The translations under genes were made by a program, and so were the position numbers. From Rahnella sp. AA (lineage in GTDB: Bacteria; Pseudomonadota; Gammaproteobacteria; Enterobacterales; Enterobacteriaceae): a stretch of DNA of 64,000 nucleotides. The notes under the pieces were generated by a model that did not search any database, had not been told where the DNA came from, and saw nothing but the letters and a program-made list of their open reading frames with translations. Positions 19,739 through 29,883 of the stretch are shown here, one piece after another; positions within the stretch are counted from its first letter, which is position 1; each line of letters opens with the position of its first letter. The stretch covers positions 62,001 through 126,000 of the forward strand of contig NZ_PITQ01000004.1 in NCBI RefSeq assembly GCF_002834385.1. Direction: 5' to 3'.

Positions 19739-20857
19739 TCAGGCGCGGGATAAAACGACCGGGTAAATTGCGCCCAGCAATGTTTCGCGGCTTGCGCCGG
19801 TCACCGAAGGCAAATTCCCTGGTTGGCCGGACAGCGTTCTGAAGGCCAGCCAGGCAAATGCCAGTGCTTCCATGTCATCGCCACTGATGCCACAGGCATC
19901 CGTTGTACAAACTTCGGTCCCCGGCAACATAGCGGATAAGCGCGCCATCAGCAGCGGATTGCGTGCTCCACCGCCGCACACCATCAGACGATCGCATCCA
20001 CCAGCCAGCTGAACTTGCTCGGAGATGCTCACCGCCGTCAGCTCAGCCAGCGTAGCCTGCACATCTGCTGCTGAAATTTCAGGGGCGCGTGTCAGCTGTT
20101 TTTCCAGCCACGCCATATTGAAGTATTCACGCCCGGTGCTTTTCGGCGCAGGTTCGGCAAAATAAGGATCCGAGAGCATTTGTTGTAACAAACGTAAATT
20201 CACGCGCCCCTGATTTGCCCACTCAGCGTCTTTATCATAAGGCCGCGCCAGGTGACGCCAGATCCACGAATCCATCAGCATATTCCCCGGACCGGTGTCG
20301 TACCCGCGCACTGGCTGGCCGGGTAAAAGCATCGAGAGATTCGCAATACCGCCGACGTTGAGGATCATTCGCCGCTCAACCGGGTGTGCCAGCAAAGCCT
20401 GATGGAACGCGGGCACCAAAGGCGCGCCCTGCCCGCCCCATGCCATATCGCGACGGCGGAAATCCCCCACCGTCGTAATTCCGGTCATAGCCGCAATCCG
20501 GTTGTTATCTCCGAGTTGCATCGAAAATGTCGTTTCGCCTTTGGGCTGATGCCAGACCGTCTGCCCGTGACACCCGATGGCGGTGACTTCTTCAGGCGAG
20601 ATATCTGCACTTTTCAGTAACCCCAAAACCGCTTCACCAAACAGTATCCCAAGCTGGGTATCAAGCTTACCCACCTGCTCCAGCGTGACCTGTTGTCCCT
20701 GACACATACCCAAAATGGCGTTCTTCAGAGCAAGGGGAATAGGATGCGAATAGCTTGCCTGCTGTGCGACCATGCGTTCGTCGATAGCCGCCAGCACAAC
20801 ATCAACACCGTCCAGACTGGTGCCGGACATCACTCCGATATAGCGACCTGACTTCAT
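19739..20857 (-). CDS. anmK: Anhydro-N-acetylmuramic acid kinase AnmK
   Basis: 372 residues from the ATG at 20857 ([20 protein letters not shown]), which has AAGGA eight bases before it; longer in-frame starts to 20938 lack family similarity. ATP-binding motif [12 protein letters not shown] at the N-terminus and the later VCGGGARNP motif near 310 are clear. The enzyme cleaves and phosphorylates 1,6-anhydroMurNAc in murein recycling, in the cytoplasm. Divergent from slyB. Confidence 0.95.
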   Translation of the reverse strand: MKSGRYIGVMSGTSLDGVDVVLAAIDERMVAQQASYSHPIPLALKNAILGMCQGQQVTLEQVGKLDTQLGILFGEAVLGLLKSADISPEEVTAIGCHGQTVWHQPKGETTFSMQLGDNNRIAAMTGITTVGDFRRRDMAWGGQGAPLVPAFHQALLAHPVERRMILNVGGIANLSMLLPGQPVRGYDTGPGNMLMDSWIWRHLARPYDKDAEWANQGRVNLRLLQQMLSDPYFAEPAPKSTGREYFNMAWLEKQLTRAPEISAADVQATLAELTAVSISEQVQLAGGCDRLMVCGGGARNPLLMARLSAMLPGTEVCTTDACGISGDDMEALAFAWLAFRTLSGQPGNLPSVTGASRETLLGAIYPVVLSRA

Positions 20858-21093
20858 TGATAACATCCTTAACTCCGCAGGAAAATGGTCGGCAACGTAA
20901 TAACCACAGAGTAATCGGTATTTGCCGGATAACGCCACGAGTTACTGAATTTTTATTACACCCTGTGATGATTCCGTGTTTTTCTTGTTACGATTTTTTA
21001 TTTTTGAAAATACTCACTATGCAAAACAAGCAATAACATCAGTAACTGTGCGTATTTTTGATTTGGCACATTACTGTCTAAAACTGAAACCAG

Positions 21094-21128
21094 CGTTTAT
21101 TATTAGTTGAACACGGCTCCTGTATACT
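21094..21128 (+). promoter_or_regulatory. PhoP box and promoter of slyB
   Basis: CGTTTA (21094-21099), five bases, AGTTGA (21105-21110) matches the PhoP direct repeat (G/T)GTTTA-N5-(G/T)GTTTA with the second half weaker. It lies 12 bases before a -10 hexamer TATACT at 21123-21128, the spacing typical of PhoP-activated promoters. slyB is a known PhoP target in E. coli and Salmonella. Confidence 0.78.
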
Positions 21129-21252
21129 TGGAGGAAGTGAAGTGAATATGTTATATGACACCCCTCGACACTGATGTTGAACCGTGTACCGTTTTTTCTC
21201 TGCTGTTGCCGCTACTCTTAAGATGTGCAGCAGCACAAAAAAGGAGCTATTT

Positions 21253-21723
21253 ATGATTAAGCGTTTACTTGTCGTCGCACTTGCGGGCGTTTCTCTTGCA
21301 GGCTGCGTAAGCGATAATTCTCTGTCTGGCGATGTTTACTCCGCATCTCAGGCGAAGCAGATTCAGCAAGTGACCTATGGGACTATCGTTTCCACACGTG
21401 CAGTACAAATCCAGGGCGGAGATGATGCGAATATTGTCGGCGCACTCGGTGGTGCCGTGTTAGGGGGCTTCCTGGGCAATACGGTCGGTGGCGGAACCGG
21501 GCGTAGCCTGGCGACAGCAGCAGGCGCAGTAGCCGGTGGTGTTGCAGGCCAGGGTGTGCAAAGTACGCTTAACCGCTCTCAGGGCGTGGAATTGCAAATC
21601 CGTCGTGATGACGGCACAACCATTCAGGTGGTCCAGAAAGTGGGCACAACGAAATTCAGCGTCGGCCAGCGTGTCAGTATGGCCAGCAGCGGCAGCACGA
21701 TTACCGTGTCCCCGGGCGCCTGA
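21253..21723 (+). CDS. slyB: SlyB, outer-membrane lipoprotein
   Basis: 156 residues from ATG 21253, which follows AAGGAG; an upstream in-frame start at 21184 would put 23 residues before the signal peptide and is rejected. Signal peptide with lipobox LAGC (Cys18). A glycine-zipper segment (about 58-95, rich in GG and GxxxG) is typical of the family. SlyB is a PhoPQ-controlled lipoprotein that stabilises outer-membrane proteins under envelope stress (family knowledge). Divergent from anmK, convergent with slyA. Confidence 0.95.
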   Translation: MIKRLLVVALAGVSLAGCVSDNSLSGDVYSASQAKQIQQVTYGTIVSTRAVQIQGGDDANIVGALGGAVLGGFLGNTVGGGTGRSLATAAGAVAGGVAGQGVQSTLNRSQGVELQIRRDDGTTIQVVQKVGTTKFSVGQRVSMASSGSTITVSPGA

Positions 21724-21743
21724 TTTTTCTGAGCCAAAGCAAA

Positions 21744-21773
21744 AAACCGAAGCCAATGGCTTCGGTTTTTTTA
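21744..21773. terminator. Terminator of slyB
   Basis: AAACCGAAGCC, loop AAT, GGCTTCGGTTT, then T-run on plus; the A-run upstream of the stem gives a T-run on minus too, so it may also act for slyA, whose stop is at 21839. Confidence 0.92.
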
Positions 21774-21838
21774 TGGGTGAGACTTTACACGTAGAACAAA
21801 AGCGACGCTGTGTGGCGTAATAATAAAACAATCGATTC

Positions 21839-22273
21839 TTATGATTTGCTTTGCAGGGAAGCAATATTTTTTTCCAACCGGGATAACATTCCCCCCAGTT
21901 GTTCGATTTCTACAGAAGACATGCCGGACAAGATCTCTTTGCGGGTGGAATCAATAACCGACTCCATTTCATTGATGATCGGAGCGGCTTCTTCAGTCAG
22001 CTTGATACGCTTCGCACGTCGATCGCTTGCGCACGTCTGACGGGTTATTAGCTTCTTTTCTTCCAATTGATCCAGTGTACGAACCAGAGACGGTTGCTCA
22101 ATTCCTATCGCTTTTGCCAGCTGAATTTGAGACTGCTCAGGCGGTAACATATTGATATTATGTAGTGTTACCCAATGTGTTTGCGTGAGTTCCAATGGTT
22201 TTAGCCGATCGTCAATCAACGCACGCCAGGCACGAACTAATCGTGCTAGATCTGACCCCAGATTAGATTCCAA
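21839..22273 (-). CDS. slyA: SlyA, MarR-family transcriptional regulator
   Basis: 144 residues with a TTG start (22273) behind a strong ribosome site GGAGGGG; no suitable ATG exists and the family N-terminus ([10 protein letters not shown]) begins here. TTG initiation is also known for enterobacterial slyA. Winged-helix DNA-binding domain with the recognition region [14 protein letters not shown] and wing [10 protein letters not shown]. SlyA relieves H-NS silencing and controls virulence or envelope genes. A SlyA-type palindrome lies 18 bases upstream, suggesting autoregulation. Confidence 0.95.
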   Translation of the reverse strand: MESNLGSDLARLVRAWRALIDDRLKPLELTQTHWVTLHNINMLPPEQSQIQLAKAIGIEQPSLVRTLDQLEEKKLITRQTCASDRRAKRIKLTEEAAPIINEMESVIDSTRKEILSGMSSVEIEQLGGMLSRLEKNIASLQSKS

Positions 22274-22290
22274 TTATCCCCTCCTTATAA

Positions 22291-22302
22291 TTAGCATGCT
22301 AA
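22291..22302. promoter_or_regulatory. SlyA-binding palindrome
   Basis: TTAGCATGCTAA is a perfect 12-base palindrome one base away from the published SlyA consensus TTAGCAAGCTAA. It lies between the divergent slyA and ydhIJK genes, so SlyA could control both. Confidence 0.8.
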
Positions 22303-22455
22303 GATAACTCCCCAGAGTTTAGCTTAGTTTTAGGAACTTTAATCGAGAAATTACAATTCAATATATAATGACAGCTGCTATTGCATCCGGAAGCGACAGC
22401 TCTGCTCCCAAATTTAAACTTGTTTATAACACAATCACTCGCAGAGATTAATATT

Positions 22456-22692
22456 GTGAATGCGCAAATGTTCCACTCAGGCTTCTCACTACCGGATCTG
22501 GTCCTGGGTGCCTCACTTTATTTCCCCCCGATGTTCAAAGCTTTTTTACTGGGACTGGTAATCTGGCTTCTGATACACCGGCTGCTGCGTGACTGGATTT
22601 ATTCTGGCGAAGTCTGGCATCCCACCCTGATGGATTTATCTCTTTTTGTGATCTCTATTTGCGCCGCGCTGATACTCATGGTGAACATCTGA
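22456..22692 (+). CDS. ydhI: YdhI, small DUF1656 inner-membrane protein
   Basis: 78 residues from a GTG at 22456, the same length as E. coli YdhI and with alignable N-terminus (16 residues before [11 protein letters not shown]). A TTG at 22381 or ATG at 22468 are alternatives; CAGAG ahead of the GTG is a weak ribosome site. Two hydrophobic helices flank the conserved [16 protein letters not shown] segment. It is the small AaeX-like partner of the YdhJ/YdhK efflux pair. Stop lies one base before ydhJ. Confidence 0.85.
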   Translation: MNAQMFHSGFSLPDLVLGASLYFPPMFKAFLLGLVIWLLIHRLLRDWIYSGEVWHPTLMDLSLFVISICAALILMVNI

Positions 22693-22693
22693 A

Positions 22694-23551
22694 ATGAAAT
22701 TTAAGACACTCAAATATTTCTCTACCGTGCTGGTTTTCGCGGTCGCAATATGCGCAGGTTGGTGGATGTGGAATTATTATATGCAGTCGCCATGGACGCG
22801 GGACGGAAAGATACGCGCCGATATTGTGGATATCACCCCCGAGGTTTCCGGACGAATTATTGCAATCGATATTCACGATAATCAGTTTGTTAAAAGCGGT
22901 GACCCACTCTTCAGCCTGGATCCCGTTCCTTTTCAAATCGCCGTCGATAATGCTCAAGCCGCCGTGTTAAAAGCCGCCGCCGATTTAGACAAAGCTAATC
23001 ATGAAGCCCGGCGGCGGCGCGGGCTGGGCACGAATGTCATTTCGGCAGAATCTCTGGATGAGGCGAATATCAGCGCCAAAGCGATGCAGGCACAATACCA
23101 GGCTGCGCAGGCCTCATTGGAACAGGCTCGCTGGAATCTGAGTAAAACCCATATTGTCGCGCCGACGGATGGCTACATCACCAATCTGCAAACCCGCCGG
23201 GGAAACTATGCCACAACCGGCACACCACTGGTCGGCCTGGTTGATATCCATTCTTTCTATGTTCTCGGCTATTTCGAAGAAACAAAGCTAAAGAATATCC
23301 GTGCAGGCAGTGCGGCAGACATTACGCTTTTTAACGGCAATATCCCTTTGCAAGGCCAGGTCGAGAGTATTGGCCGGGCCATTTATGACCAGAGTCTCGA
23401 CACACCGGAAGATTTGCTGATGAATGTAAAACCGAATGTGCCGTGGGTTCGCCTCGCACAGCGCGTCCCCGTGCGCATAAAACTGGAAAATGTCCCTGAA
23501 CACGTTGTTCTGGTTGCCGGAACCACCTGCACGATTTCAATCCATCATTAA
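22694..23551 (+). CDS. ydhJ: YdhJ, HlyD-family periplasmic adaptor
   Basis: 285 residues: one N-terminal membrane helix (about 8-28), then the EmrA/AaeA-type adaptor fold. The biotinyl-lipoyl halves are at about 40-75 ([20 protein letters not shown]) and 145-185 ([11 protein letters not shown]), separated by a helical hairpin (80-140). It should link an inner-membrane pump to the outer membrane. Directly follows ydhI and precedes ydhK, forming an operon divergent from slyA. Confidence 0.92.
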   Translation: MKFKTLKYFSTVLVFAVAICAGWWMWNYYMQSPWTRDGKIRADIVDITPEVSGRIIAIDIHDNQFVKSGDPLFSLDPVPFQIAVDNAQAAVLKAAADLDKANHEARRRRGLGTNVISAESLDEANISAKAMQAQYQAAQASLEQARWNLSKTHIVAPTDGYITNLQTRRGNYATTGTPLVGLVDIHSFYVLGYFEETKLKNIRAGSAADITLFNGNIPLQGQVESIGRAIYDQSLDTPEDLLMNVKPNVPWVRLAQRVPVRIKLENVPEHVVLVAGTTCTISIHH

Positions 23552-23559
23552 GGCCCGCT

Positions 23560-25611
23560 GTGAACCTTTCCTGGCTCGAATGGAAAAATACCCCTTGGGG
23601 AAAAGCGACAAGTGGCCAGTGGCGATATGCGCTGCGCAATTCCATCGCAATGGTGCTTTCACTGTATATCGCGTTTGAATTCCAGATGGACGAGCCTTAC
23701 TGGGCACTGACATCCGCAGCGGTGGTGAGTTTTCCAACGGTCGGGGGTGTTATAAGTAAAAGCATTGGCCGGATTATTGGCAGCCTGCTGGGCGCAATGG
23801 GCGCGGTTTTTATTGCCGGCCATTGTCTGAATGACCCCTGGTTATTCACTTTTGCCATCGCCGCGTGGCTTGGCATCTGCACTTACATCTCCAACCACTA
23901 TCAGAATAACGTTTCCTACGCCTTTGCACTGGCGGGTTATACCGCCGCCATCATTGCGTTTTCAACTGTCGATGTAACTGACACGACGCAGATTTTTGAT
24001 ATCGCCCAGGCGCGTGTCGGTGAGGTTATCACCGGGATTTTGTGCGGCGGTTTTATGATGATGGTTCTTCCAAGCACATCAGACGGTGATGCGTTGCTGA
24101 CCTCCCTGCGCAAAATGCACACCCAGTTGCTGGAGCACGCGCAATTACTGTGGCGTGCGGAAATCACCGATCAGATCCGCACATCGCACGAGGGTCTGAT
24201 TGGACAAATCCTGACCATGAATCTGCTGCGCATCCAGGCGTTCTGGAGCCATTACCGGTTACGCCGGCAAAACAATGTGCTCAATTACCTGCTGCATCAC
24301 CAGTTACGCATGACCAGTTATATTTCCAGCCTGCGCAGGATGTTATTGAGCTGGCCACACCCGCCTGTAAATCTGCCTGACGTCCTGGCTGTTTTACTCG
24401 ATGAATTGCGTAAACCTGACACTGATAAATATAAGCTGTCGAAAATCCTGTCTCACATTAAGCCGCAGGATACGTCGGATTTCCGTCATCAGGCCTTCTG
24501 GTTGCGGCTGCGTGATTTTTGCTGGCTGTACTTGCGGAGTGAACGCTGGTTGCGCAGGGTGGAAAATGCCAATGTGATGGAAATCGAAAATATTCAGCCG
24601 CCGAAAATCAGCCACCTGGCACAACATACCGACACCCTTGAAGCCGCTTACAACGGGCTGCGCACTTTCTTATGTATCGTAATCGGTTGTGCATTCTGGA
24701 TGACTACGCAGTGGGATTCAGGCGCAGGTGCCGTCGCGCTGACTGCCGTAACCTGTGTGCTTTATTCTTCGACCGCATCGCCTATCGGCAGTATCACGCT
24801 CTTACTCAAATCGCTCGGACTGTTGTTCATTGGTTGTTTTTTGCTGAAATTTGGCCTGATGGTGCAAATTGATAATTTCTGGGTGTTTTGCGCTTTCTTC
24901 CTGCCGATGCTGGTAACAATGCAGATGATGAAGCTGCAATACAAACGGTACGCCGGGCTATGGGGGCAGATGATTGTCTTTATGGGCTCGTTTTTAGCCG
25001 TCACTAACCCGCCGGATTTCGATTATGGGTCGTTTATGAATGACGGCGTTGCCAAAATTGCAGGAGTGATGCTGGCGGGAATTGCATTTCAGGTATTACG
25101 CCCCAGTTCTGATAAACGTAAAAGCCGGCGTATTATTCGCGCGCTGCGGCGGGACTTTATGGATCAGCTCAGCCGCAGGCCTGCACTCAGCCATTTCCAG
25201 TTTGAATCCCTGATTTATCATCGGATGAATCAGCTCAACCAGAGTAAGGATAAACTCTCCCGCACCTGGTTGCTGCGCTGGGGTGTCGTACTGCTCAACT
25301 GCAGCCACATCGTCTGGCAATTACGTGAATGGGAAACCCGCTCTGATCCGCTGTCTGCGGTACGTGACGTATGCATTCACTGCCTGAAAGGCGTGATGAC
25401 GGAACGCGGCGTCAGCCACGGAAATCTGGATGCCACGTTGGCTGAATTGCTGCGTATGAGTGAATCACTTGCGCATCATCCTGAGCTTGCCGCGCGTGAA
25501 CTGGCAGGTGTGATCTGGCGTTTATATTGTTCGTTATCGCAGCTACAGCAGGCAATCTCTACGGATGATGGCCCGGCGGGTCCCGCACTCACTGCCACAA
25601 AACCCACCTGA
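23560..25611 (+). CDS. ydhK: YdhK, FUSC/AaeB-type efflux transporter
   Basis: 683 residues with a GTG start at 23560, eight bases after ydhJ. The fusaric acid resistance/aromatic-acid exporter architecture is plain: two blocks of about five or six membrane helices (about 25-175 and 365-505), each followed by a helical cytoplasmic domain. The [15 protein letters not shown] segment matches E. coli YdhK. Probably exports small aromatic acids; substrate not known. Ends 20 bases from the convergent ydhF without a clear terminator. Confidence 0.92.
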   Translation: MNLSWLEWKNTPWGKATSGQWRYALRNSIAMVLSLYIAFEFQMDEPYWALTSAAVVSFPTVGGVISKSIGRIIGSLLGAMGAVFIAGHCLNDPWLFTFAIAAWLGICTYISNHYQNNVSYAFALAGYTAAIIAFSTVDVTDTTQIFDIAQARVGEVITGILCGGFMMMVLPSTSDGDALLTSLRKMHTQLLEHAQLLWRAEITDQIRTSHEGLIGQILTMNLLRIQAFWSHYRLRRQNNVLNYLLHHQLRMTSYISSLRRMLLSWPHPPVNLPDVLAVLLDELRKPDTDKYKLSKILSHIKPQDTSDFRHQAFWLRLRDFCWLYLRSERWLRRVENANVMEIENIQPPKISHLAQHTDTLEAAYNGLRTFLCIVIGCAFWMTTQWDSGAGAVALTAVTCVLYSSTASPIGSITLLLKSLGLLFIGCFLLKFGLMVQIDNFWVFCAFFLPMLVTMQMMKLQYKRYAGLWGQMIVFMGSFLAVTNPPDFDYGSFMNDGVAKIAGVMLAGIAFQVLRPSSDKRKSRRIIRALRRDFMDQLSRRPALSHFQFESLIYHRMNQLNQSKDKLSRTWLLRWGVVLLNCSHIVWQLREWETRSDPLSAVRDVCIHCLKGVMTERGVSHGNLDATLAELLRMSESLAHHPELAARELAGVIWRLYCSLSQLQQAISTDDGPAGPALTATKPT

Positions 25612-25631
25612 CCGGTACGACTCAAAACGGG

Positions 25632-26528
25632 TTATGGAACGTCGTAGCCCAGTGCTGCTTTGCGAATGCGGAACCACTGCTGACGGGTCATCTCAAGAGA
25701 TAATGATTTCAATGCAGAGGTCACGCGCTCGATTTTACCTGAACCGATAATCGGCAGCGGCTGTGAGGGCAGGCGCATCACCCACGCATAAACCACCTGT
25801 TCGATGGTGTCCGCGCCGATTTCGTGGGCTACGGTCTGAAGTTCGTTACGCAGAGGCTGGAATTCTGCCTCACTGAACAGGCGACCGCCTCCCAGGCAGG
25901 ACCACGCCATCGGTTTGATACGCAGTTGCTGGCAGAGATCTAAGGTTCCGTCGAGGATGGCAGGCTGATGAACCGGCGAAATTTCCACCTGATTGGTGAC
26001 CAGAGAAAATGGCAGGCGCGACTGCAAAAGGCTGAACTGTGCTGGCGTGAAGTTGGATACGCCGAAGTGCTTCACTTTGCCGCTTTTATGCAGTTGGATG
26101 AATGCTTCAGCCACTTCGTCAGCATCCATCAGCGGATCAGGACGATGGATAAGCAGTAAATCCAGATGATCGGTGTGCAAGTTGCTCAGCGATTTCTCAG
26201 CACGTTCCACGATGTAATGCTTGTCAGTAACATAATGGCCGATTTTATTGTCAGGATTGGCCGTGGTTGCAATACCGCATTTGCTGACCAGCTGCATTTT
26301 TTCACGCAAAGAAGGTTTCAGGCGCAGAGCCTGACCAAACGCGGCCTCGCACTGATAACCTCCGTAAATATCAGCGTGATCGGCCGTTGTAATGCCCAGC
26401 TCAATATGTTGCTCCATGAAGGCCAAAACCTGCTGCGGCGTCATATTCCATTCCATCAGCCGCCAGTAACCACAAATCAGTGTCGAGAACTCGGGGCCTT
26501 GAGGTGAGATCAGGGTACGTGCTTCCAT
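25632..26528 (-). CDS. ydhF: YdhF, aldo/keto reductase
   Basis: 298 residues from ATG 26528, equal to E. coli YdhF; a frame continuing to 26636 is not used. (beta/alpha)8 NADPH-dependent oxidoreductase with the catalytic Asp (TTADHADIYGGY), Tyr within that segment, Lys (VSKCGIA) and His (LLLIHRPDPL). The ADHADIYGGY form differs from the common DTAxxYG motif but is the YdhF form. Physiological substrate unknown. In E. coli sodC lies between ydhK and ydhF; it is absent here. Confidence 0.94.
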   Translation of the reverse strand: MEARTLISPQGPEFSTLICGYWRLMEWNMTPQQVLAFMEQHIELGITTADHADIYGGYQCEAAFGQALRLKPSLREKMQLVSKCGIATTANPDNKIGHYVTDKHYIVERAEKSLSNLHTDHLDLLLIHRPDPLMDADEVAEAFIQLHKSGKVKHFGVSNFTPAQFSLLQSRLPFSLVTNQVEISPVHQPAILDGTLDLCQQLRIKPMAWSCLGGGRLFSEAEFQPLRNELQTVAHEIGADTIEQVVYAWVMRLPSQPLPIIGSGKIERVTSALKSLSLEMTRQQWFRIRKAALGYDVP

Positions 26529-26659
26529 AATGAATCCCTTATGTTTTTTCGATTTTTCGACCAACAGAATACACAACGCCCGTGACGCTGTATTGATTCG
26601 AAGCGCAAGAATCGCAAAGAAGCGGACGTCCGTCACGGTTCCGGTGGACAGAAAAAACC

Positions 26660-26899
26660 TCAGAACAGTTCTGGCTGTTCAGGCAATGGCTCGTCCGGCT
26701 GTTTTCCTGCCCGTTGCTGACGCAGCAAACGCTGCTGACATAAACGCAGCACGTGGCGTTTTTCCATGTCAGTCATTTTCATCCAGCCAAAGCGTTCCTC
26801 CCGGCTGCGCAGGCAACCACGGCAATAACCGCGCTCATCGGCCTGGCAAATGCCACGACACGGGCTGGGGATATCGAAAAACTCAAGTTGCTGGGCCAC
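26660..26899 (-). CDS. ydhL: YdhL, DUF1289 Cys-motif protein
   Basis: 79 residues. The DUF1289 signature of four Cys is present (SPCRGICQADERGYCRGCLR, about 13-32), probably binding a metal. The basic tail and Gln/Pro-rich end match YdhL. It lies upstream of ydhF on the same strand, 131 bases away. Function not known. Confidence 0.88.
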   Translation of the reverse strand: MAQQLEFFDIPSPCRGICQADERGYCRGCLRSREERFGWMKMTDMEKRHVLRLCQQRLLRQQRAGKQPDEPLPEQPELF

Positions 26900-27308
26900 A
26901 TGCCCTCCGCAAATAACGGTGAACTTTTATTCAAGACGCTTTCTGGCTTTCCCGCAAGATGAATTAGCACCACGGGTTCCATTCTTCAAATATCTGCAAC
27001 ACAGAGCTGCTACCGTTCGGTTAGCTGTTTTTATCTGTCGGAAAACGGCCCTACTGTTTCGCATGCAATAACCAAGAAAACAGATGTTTGCCCTCACCTC
27101 AGCCGGCACCCGCCGGCTCTTTTTCTTTGTGTTCTTTTATTCATGGATTGAAATGCCACTCAGGACAGCCTGTTTCATGAAAAGGCACCGTGCGCGTAGT
27201 CACAGGGCCATCAGATGCGGTAGAAAGAGATCATGAATAATGGGTCGTAGGGTTAATGACTATTTTTAATCTCATACTGATCAATCTGTTAACTGCGGAG
27301 TTACTGAA
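26900..27308. other. Intergenic region where nemR would be expected
   Basis: About 410 bases between ydhL and nemA. In E. coli nemR, the TetR-type repressor, occupies this place; I find no remnant of it in any frame. The stretch holds a plus-strand terminator (27101-27124) with no annotated gene in front of it, and the nemA leader. Small open frames here show no family similarity. Confidence 0.6.
27101..27124 (+). terminator. Orphan rho-independent terminator
   Basis: AGCCGGC, loop ACCC, GCCGGCT, then CTTTTTC. Only the plus strand has the T-run. No plus-strand gene ends near it (the closest, ydhK, ends 1.5 kb earlier and is opposed by ydhF and ydhL), so it may close an unannotated small RNA. 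Confidence 0.85.
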
Positions 27309-28400
27309 ATGTCCAAGCTTTTCACGCCGATCCTTGTTGGCAAAAATACGCTGCCTAACCGCGTCTTTATGGCTCCTCTTACCCGTTTGCGCAGCATTGA
27401 GCCGGGGGATATCCCTACGCCATTGATGGGGGAATACTACGCTCAGCGCCACAGTTCAGGCCTGATTATTACCGAAGCCACCCAGGTGTCATTCCAGGCG
27501 AAAGGCTATGCCGGCGCGCCAGGGCTGCATACCCCTGAGCAGGTTGCCGCATGGAAAAAAATTGTGGCGGGTGTACATCAGAAAAACGGTCATATCGCTG
27601 TTCAGCTATGGCACACCGGCCGTATTTCCCATAACAGTGTTCAGCCTGGCAACCAGACTCCGGTTGCACCGTCAGCGGTCAACCCGAACACCCGCACCAG
27701 CCTGCGCGATGAACAAGGTCACGCTGTTCGTGTTGATTGCCCGACACCGCGAGCACTTGAACTCAGTGAAATCCCGGGCATCATCAATGACTTCCGCCAT
27801 GCTGCGGCCTGTTCTGCAGAAGCCGGTTTCGATTACATCGAACTGCATGCGGCGCACGGTTATTTGTTGCATCAGTTCATGTCTCCGGCATCTAACCTGC
27901 GCGAAGACCAGTACGGCGGCAGCATTGAAAACCGTACGCGCCTGACGCTTGAAGTGGTAGATGCTGCCATTGACGCCATCGGTGCCGATCGCGTTGGTAT
28001 CCGTATTTCCCCGATGGGTCCGTTCAACGGCCTGGATAACGGTCAGGATCAGGAGCAAGCGGCAATTTATCTGCTGGACGAACTGAACAAACGCAAACTG
28101 GCCTACCTGCACATTTCAGAACCTGACTGGGCGGGCGGTAAACCTTATACCGCTGAGTTCCGTGCCGTCATTCGTGCACATTATCAGGGCGTGATTGTCG
28201 GGGCGGGTGCTTACACAGCGGAGAAAGGCGAAGAGCTGATCGAAAAAGGTTACATCGATGCGGTAGCCTTTGGCCGCAGCTATATCGCGAACCCGGATCT
28301 GGTCGAGCGTCTGAAATCTCACGCGCCACTTAACGACCCCAAACCTGAAACTTTCTACGGCGGCGGTGCTCAGGGCTATACCGATTACCCAACTCTGTAA
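27309..28400 (+). CDS. nemA: NemA, FMN-dependent N-ethylmaleimide/ene reductase
   Basis: 363 residues (E. coli 365), ATG after GGAG. Old-yellow-enzyme (beta/alpha)8 barrel: [15 protein letters not shown] at the N-terminus, the substrate-binding His pair and Tyr region ([21 protein letters not shown] near 180), and the FMN phosphate site [14 protein letters not shown] and [12 protein letters not shown] near the end. It reduces electrophilic alkenes and nitro compounds with NADPH. Followed by gloA as in E. coli, supporting joint electrophile and methylglyoxal detoxification; the usual repressor gene nemR is missing. Confidence 0.95.
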   Translation: MSKLFTPILVGKNTLPNRVFMAPLTRLRSIEPGDIPTPLMGEYYAQRHSSGLIITEATQVSFQAKGYAGAPGLHTPEQVAAWKKIVAGVHQKNGHIAVQLWHTGRISHNSVQPGNQTPVAPSAVNPNTRTSLRDEQGHAVRVDCPTPRALELSEIPGIINDFRHAAACSAEAGFDYIELHAAHGYLLHQFMSPASNLREDQYGGSIENRTRLTLEVVDAAIDAIGADRVGIRISPMGPFNGLDNGQDQEQAAIYLLDELNKRKLAYLHISEPDWAGGKPYTAEFRAVIRAHYQGVIVGAGAYTAEKGEELIEKGYIDAVAFGRSYIANPDLVERLKSHAPLNDPKPETFYGGGAQGYTDYPTL

Positions 28401-28427
28401 TCAATAATAAACTTTTACGCCTTCTTT

Positions 28428-28462
28428 GCGGCAGCCGATGCCCTCCGGTTGCCGCTTTTTTT
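28428..28462 (+). terminator. Terminator after nemA
   Basis: GCGGCAGCCG pairs with CGGTTGCCGC (one G-T pair) followed by seven T. It would separate most nemA transcripts from gloA. Confidence 0.88.
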
Positions 28463-28562
28463 GGTCAGTCATTCAGCAACTGAGCGTCGTTTTACGGACA
28501 AAGCGGCCGCTATCAGTTAGGCTTGAACTAATAATCATCATCCTGCAACTAAAGAGGAAATT

Positions 28563-28970
28563 ATGCGTTTACTCCATACCATGCTCCGCGTTGGCGATCT
28601 GCCGCGTTCAATCAGCTTTTACACTGACGTTTTAGGCATGCGTCTGCTGCGTACCAGCGAAAATACTGAGTACAAATATTCTCTGGCATTTGTCGGTTAC
28701 ACCGAAGAAAGCGAAGGTGCAGTGATCGAACTGACCTATAACTGGGGCGTTGACAGCTACGACATTGGCACCGCGTACGGCCATATTGCATTAGGCGTGG
28801 ATAACGTAGCGCAGACCTGTGATGACATCCGCAATGCTGGCGGGAAAGTCACTCGTGAAGCCGGCCCGGTAAAAGGCGGGTCGACCATTATCGCTTTTGT
28901 TGAAGATCCTGACGGCTACAAAATCGAGCTGATCGAATCCAAACACGCAGGTCAAGGTTTAGGTAACTAA
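28563..28970 (+). CDS. gloA: Glyoxalase I (lactoylglutathione lyase)
   Basis: 135 residues, ATG after AGAGGAAA. Metal ligands of the family are in place: His5 (LLHTML), Glu56 ([10 protein letters not shown]), His74 (YGHIALGV) and Glu122 (YKIELIES). Converts the methylglyoxal-glutathione hemithioacetal to S-lactoylglutathione; enterobacterial GloA is a nickel enzyme. Own terminator follows. Confidence 0.96.
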   Translation: MRLLHTMLRVGDLPRSISFYTDVLGMRLLRTSENTEYKYSLAFVGYTEESEGAVIELTYNWGVDSYDIGTAYGHIALGVDNVAQTCDDIRNAGGKVTREAGPVKGGSTIIAFVEDPDGYKIELIESKHAGQGLGN

Positions 28971-29000
28971 ATTCCATCAGGAAAAGCCCTGAACGCTGAC

Positions 29001-29025
29001 AGGGGCGCAACGGCGCCCTTTTTTA
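29001..29025 (+). terminator. Terminator of gloA
   Basis: GGGCGC, loop AACG, GCGCCC, followed by six T at 29019-29024. Confidence 0.92.
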
Positions 29026-29107
29026 TTGCCCAATTTTTGCCGCAGCCCTGCAACCGTCGGAAAAATTTGTCATAATGCGCGCTGAATTCGATGAAGATAA
29101 GAAACTA

Positions 29108-29791
29108 ATGGCCGAGAATAGTGACATTAACGCCCTGAGAGGCCGCTTTCGTGGTTTTTATCCCGTGGTTATCGACGTAGAAACTGCCGGATTTAATGCC
29201 CAAACTGATGCGCTGCTGGAGATTGCGGCAATCACGCTGAAGATGGATGAGGACGGCTGGCTGCAAAGCGATGAGACCGTACATTTCCACGTCGAGCCTT
29301 TTGAAGGAGCGGTGCTGGTGCCGGAAGCCCTGGCTTTTAACGGCATAGACCCGACCAATCCTCTGCGTGGCGCAGTGAGCGAGTACGAGGCTCTGCACGA
29401 GATTTTCAAAGTCATCCGTAAAGGCATGAAAGAGCAGAACTGTAATCGTGCAATTATCGTGGCGCACAATGCCAATTTTGATCACAGTTTCCTGATGGCG
29501 GCCGCAGAGCGCGCCGGCCTGAAACGCAATCCTTTTCACCCTTTTGCCACGTTTGATACGGCAGCCTTAAGCGGACTGGTGCTTGGGCAGACAGTTCTGG
29601 CAAAAGCCTGTATCAGCGCAGGAATGGTTTTTGACAGCAGCCAGGCACATTCTGCGCTGTATGACACTGAACGCACCGCAGAACTGTTTTGCGAGCTGGT
29701 GAACCGTTGGAAACGTCTGGGCGGATGGCCACTGGCACTTTCGCAAGACGAAGCGGAAGCCGAAACCACACCAGAAGAAAACCCACAGTAA
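29108..29791 (+). CDS. rnt: Ribonuclease T
   Basis: 227 residues from ATG 29108 ([21 protein letters not shown]); an in-frame ATG at 29075 lies in the promoter region and is not favoured. DEDDh exonuclease: DVETAG (Asp, Glu), [10 protein letters not shown] (Asp), and [10 protein letters not shown] (His, Asp). It trims 3' ends of tRNA and other stable RNAs. E. coli has lhr after rnt; here a terminator and grxD follow directly. Confidence 0.96.
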   Translation: MAENSDINALRGRFRGFYPVVIDVETAGFNAQTDALLEIAAITLKMDEDGWLQSDETVHFHVEPFEGAVLVPEALAFNGIDPTNPLRGAVSEYEALHEIFKVIRKGMKEQNCNRAIIVAHNANFDHSFLMAAAERAGLKRNPFHPFATFDTAALSGLVLGQTVLAKACISAGMVFDSSQAHSALYDTERTAELFCELVNRWKRLGGWPLALSQDEAEAETTPEENPQ

Positions 29792-29817
29792 GGCGTTTTC
29801 TGCCGCACTGCTGACAA

Positions 29818-29848
29818 AAAAAGAGCGACAACATGTCGCTCTTTTTCA
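29818..29848. terminator. Terminator between rnt and grxD
   Basis: AAGAGCGAC, five-base loop, GTCGCTCTT with T-run on the plus strand and a matching A-run on the left (T on minus). It can stop both convergent genes. Confidence 0.92.
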
Positions 29849-29883
29849 TTTTGCTTTCAGCAATGGAAAGCGATCTTCTGAAC

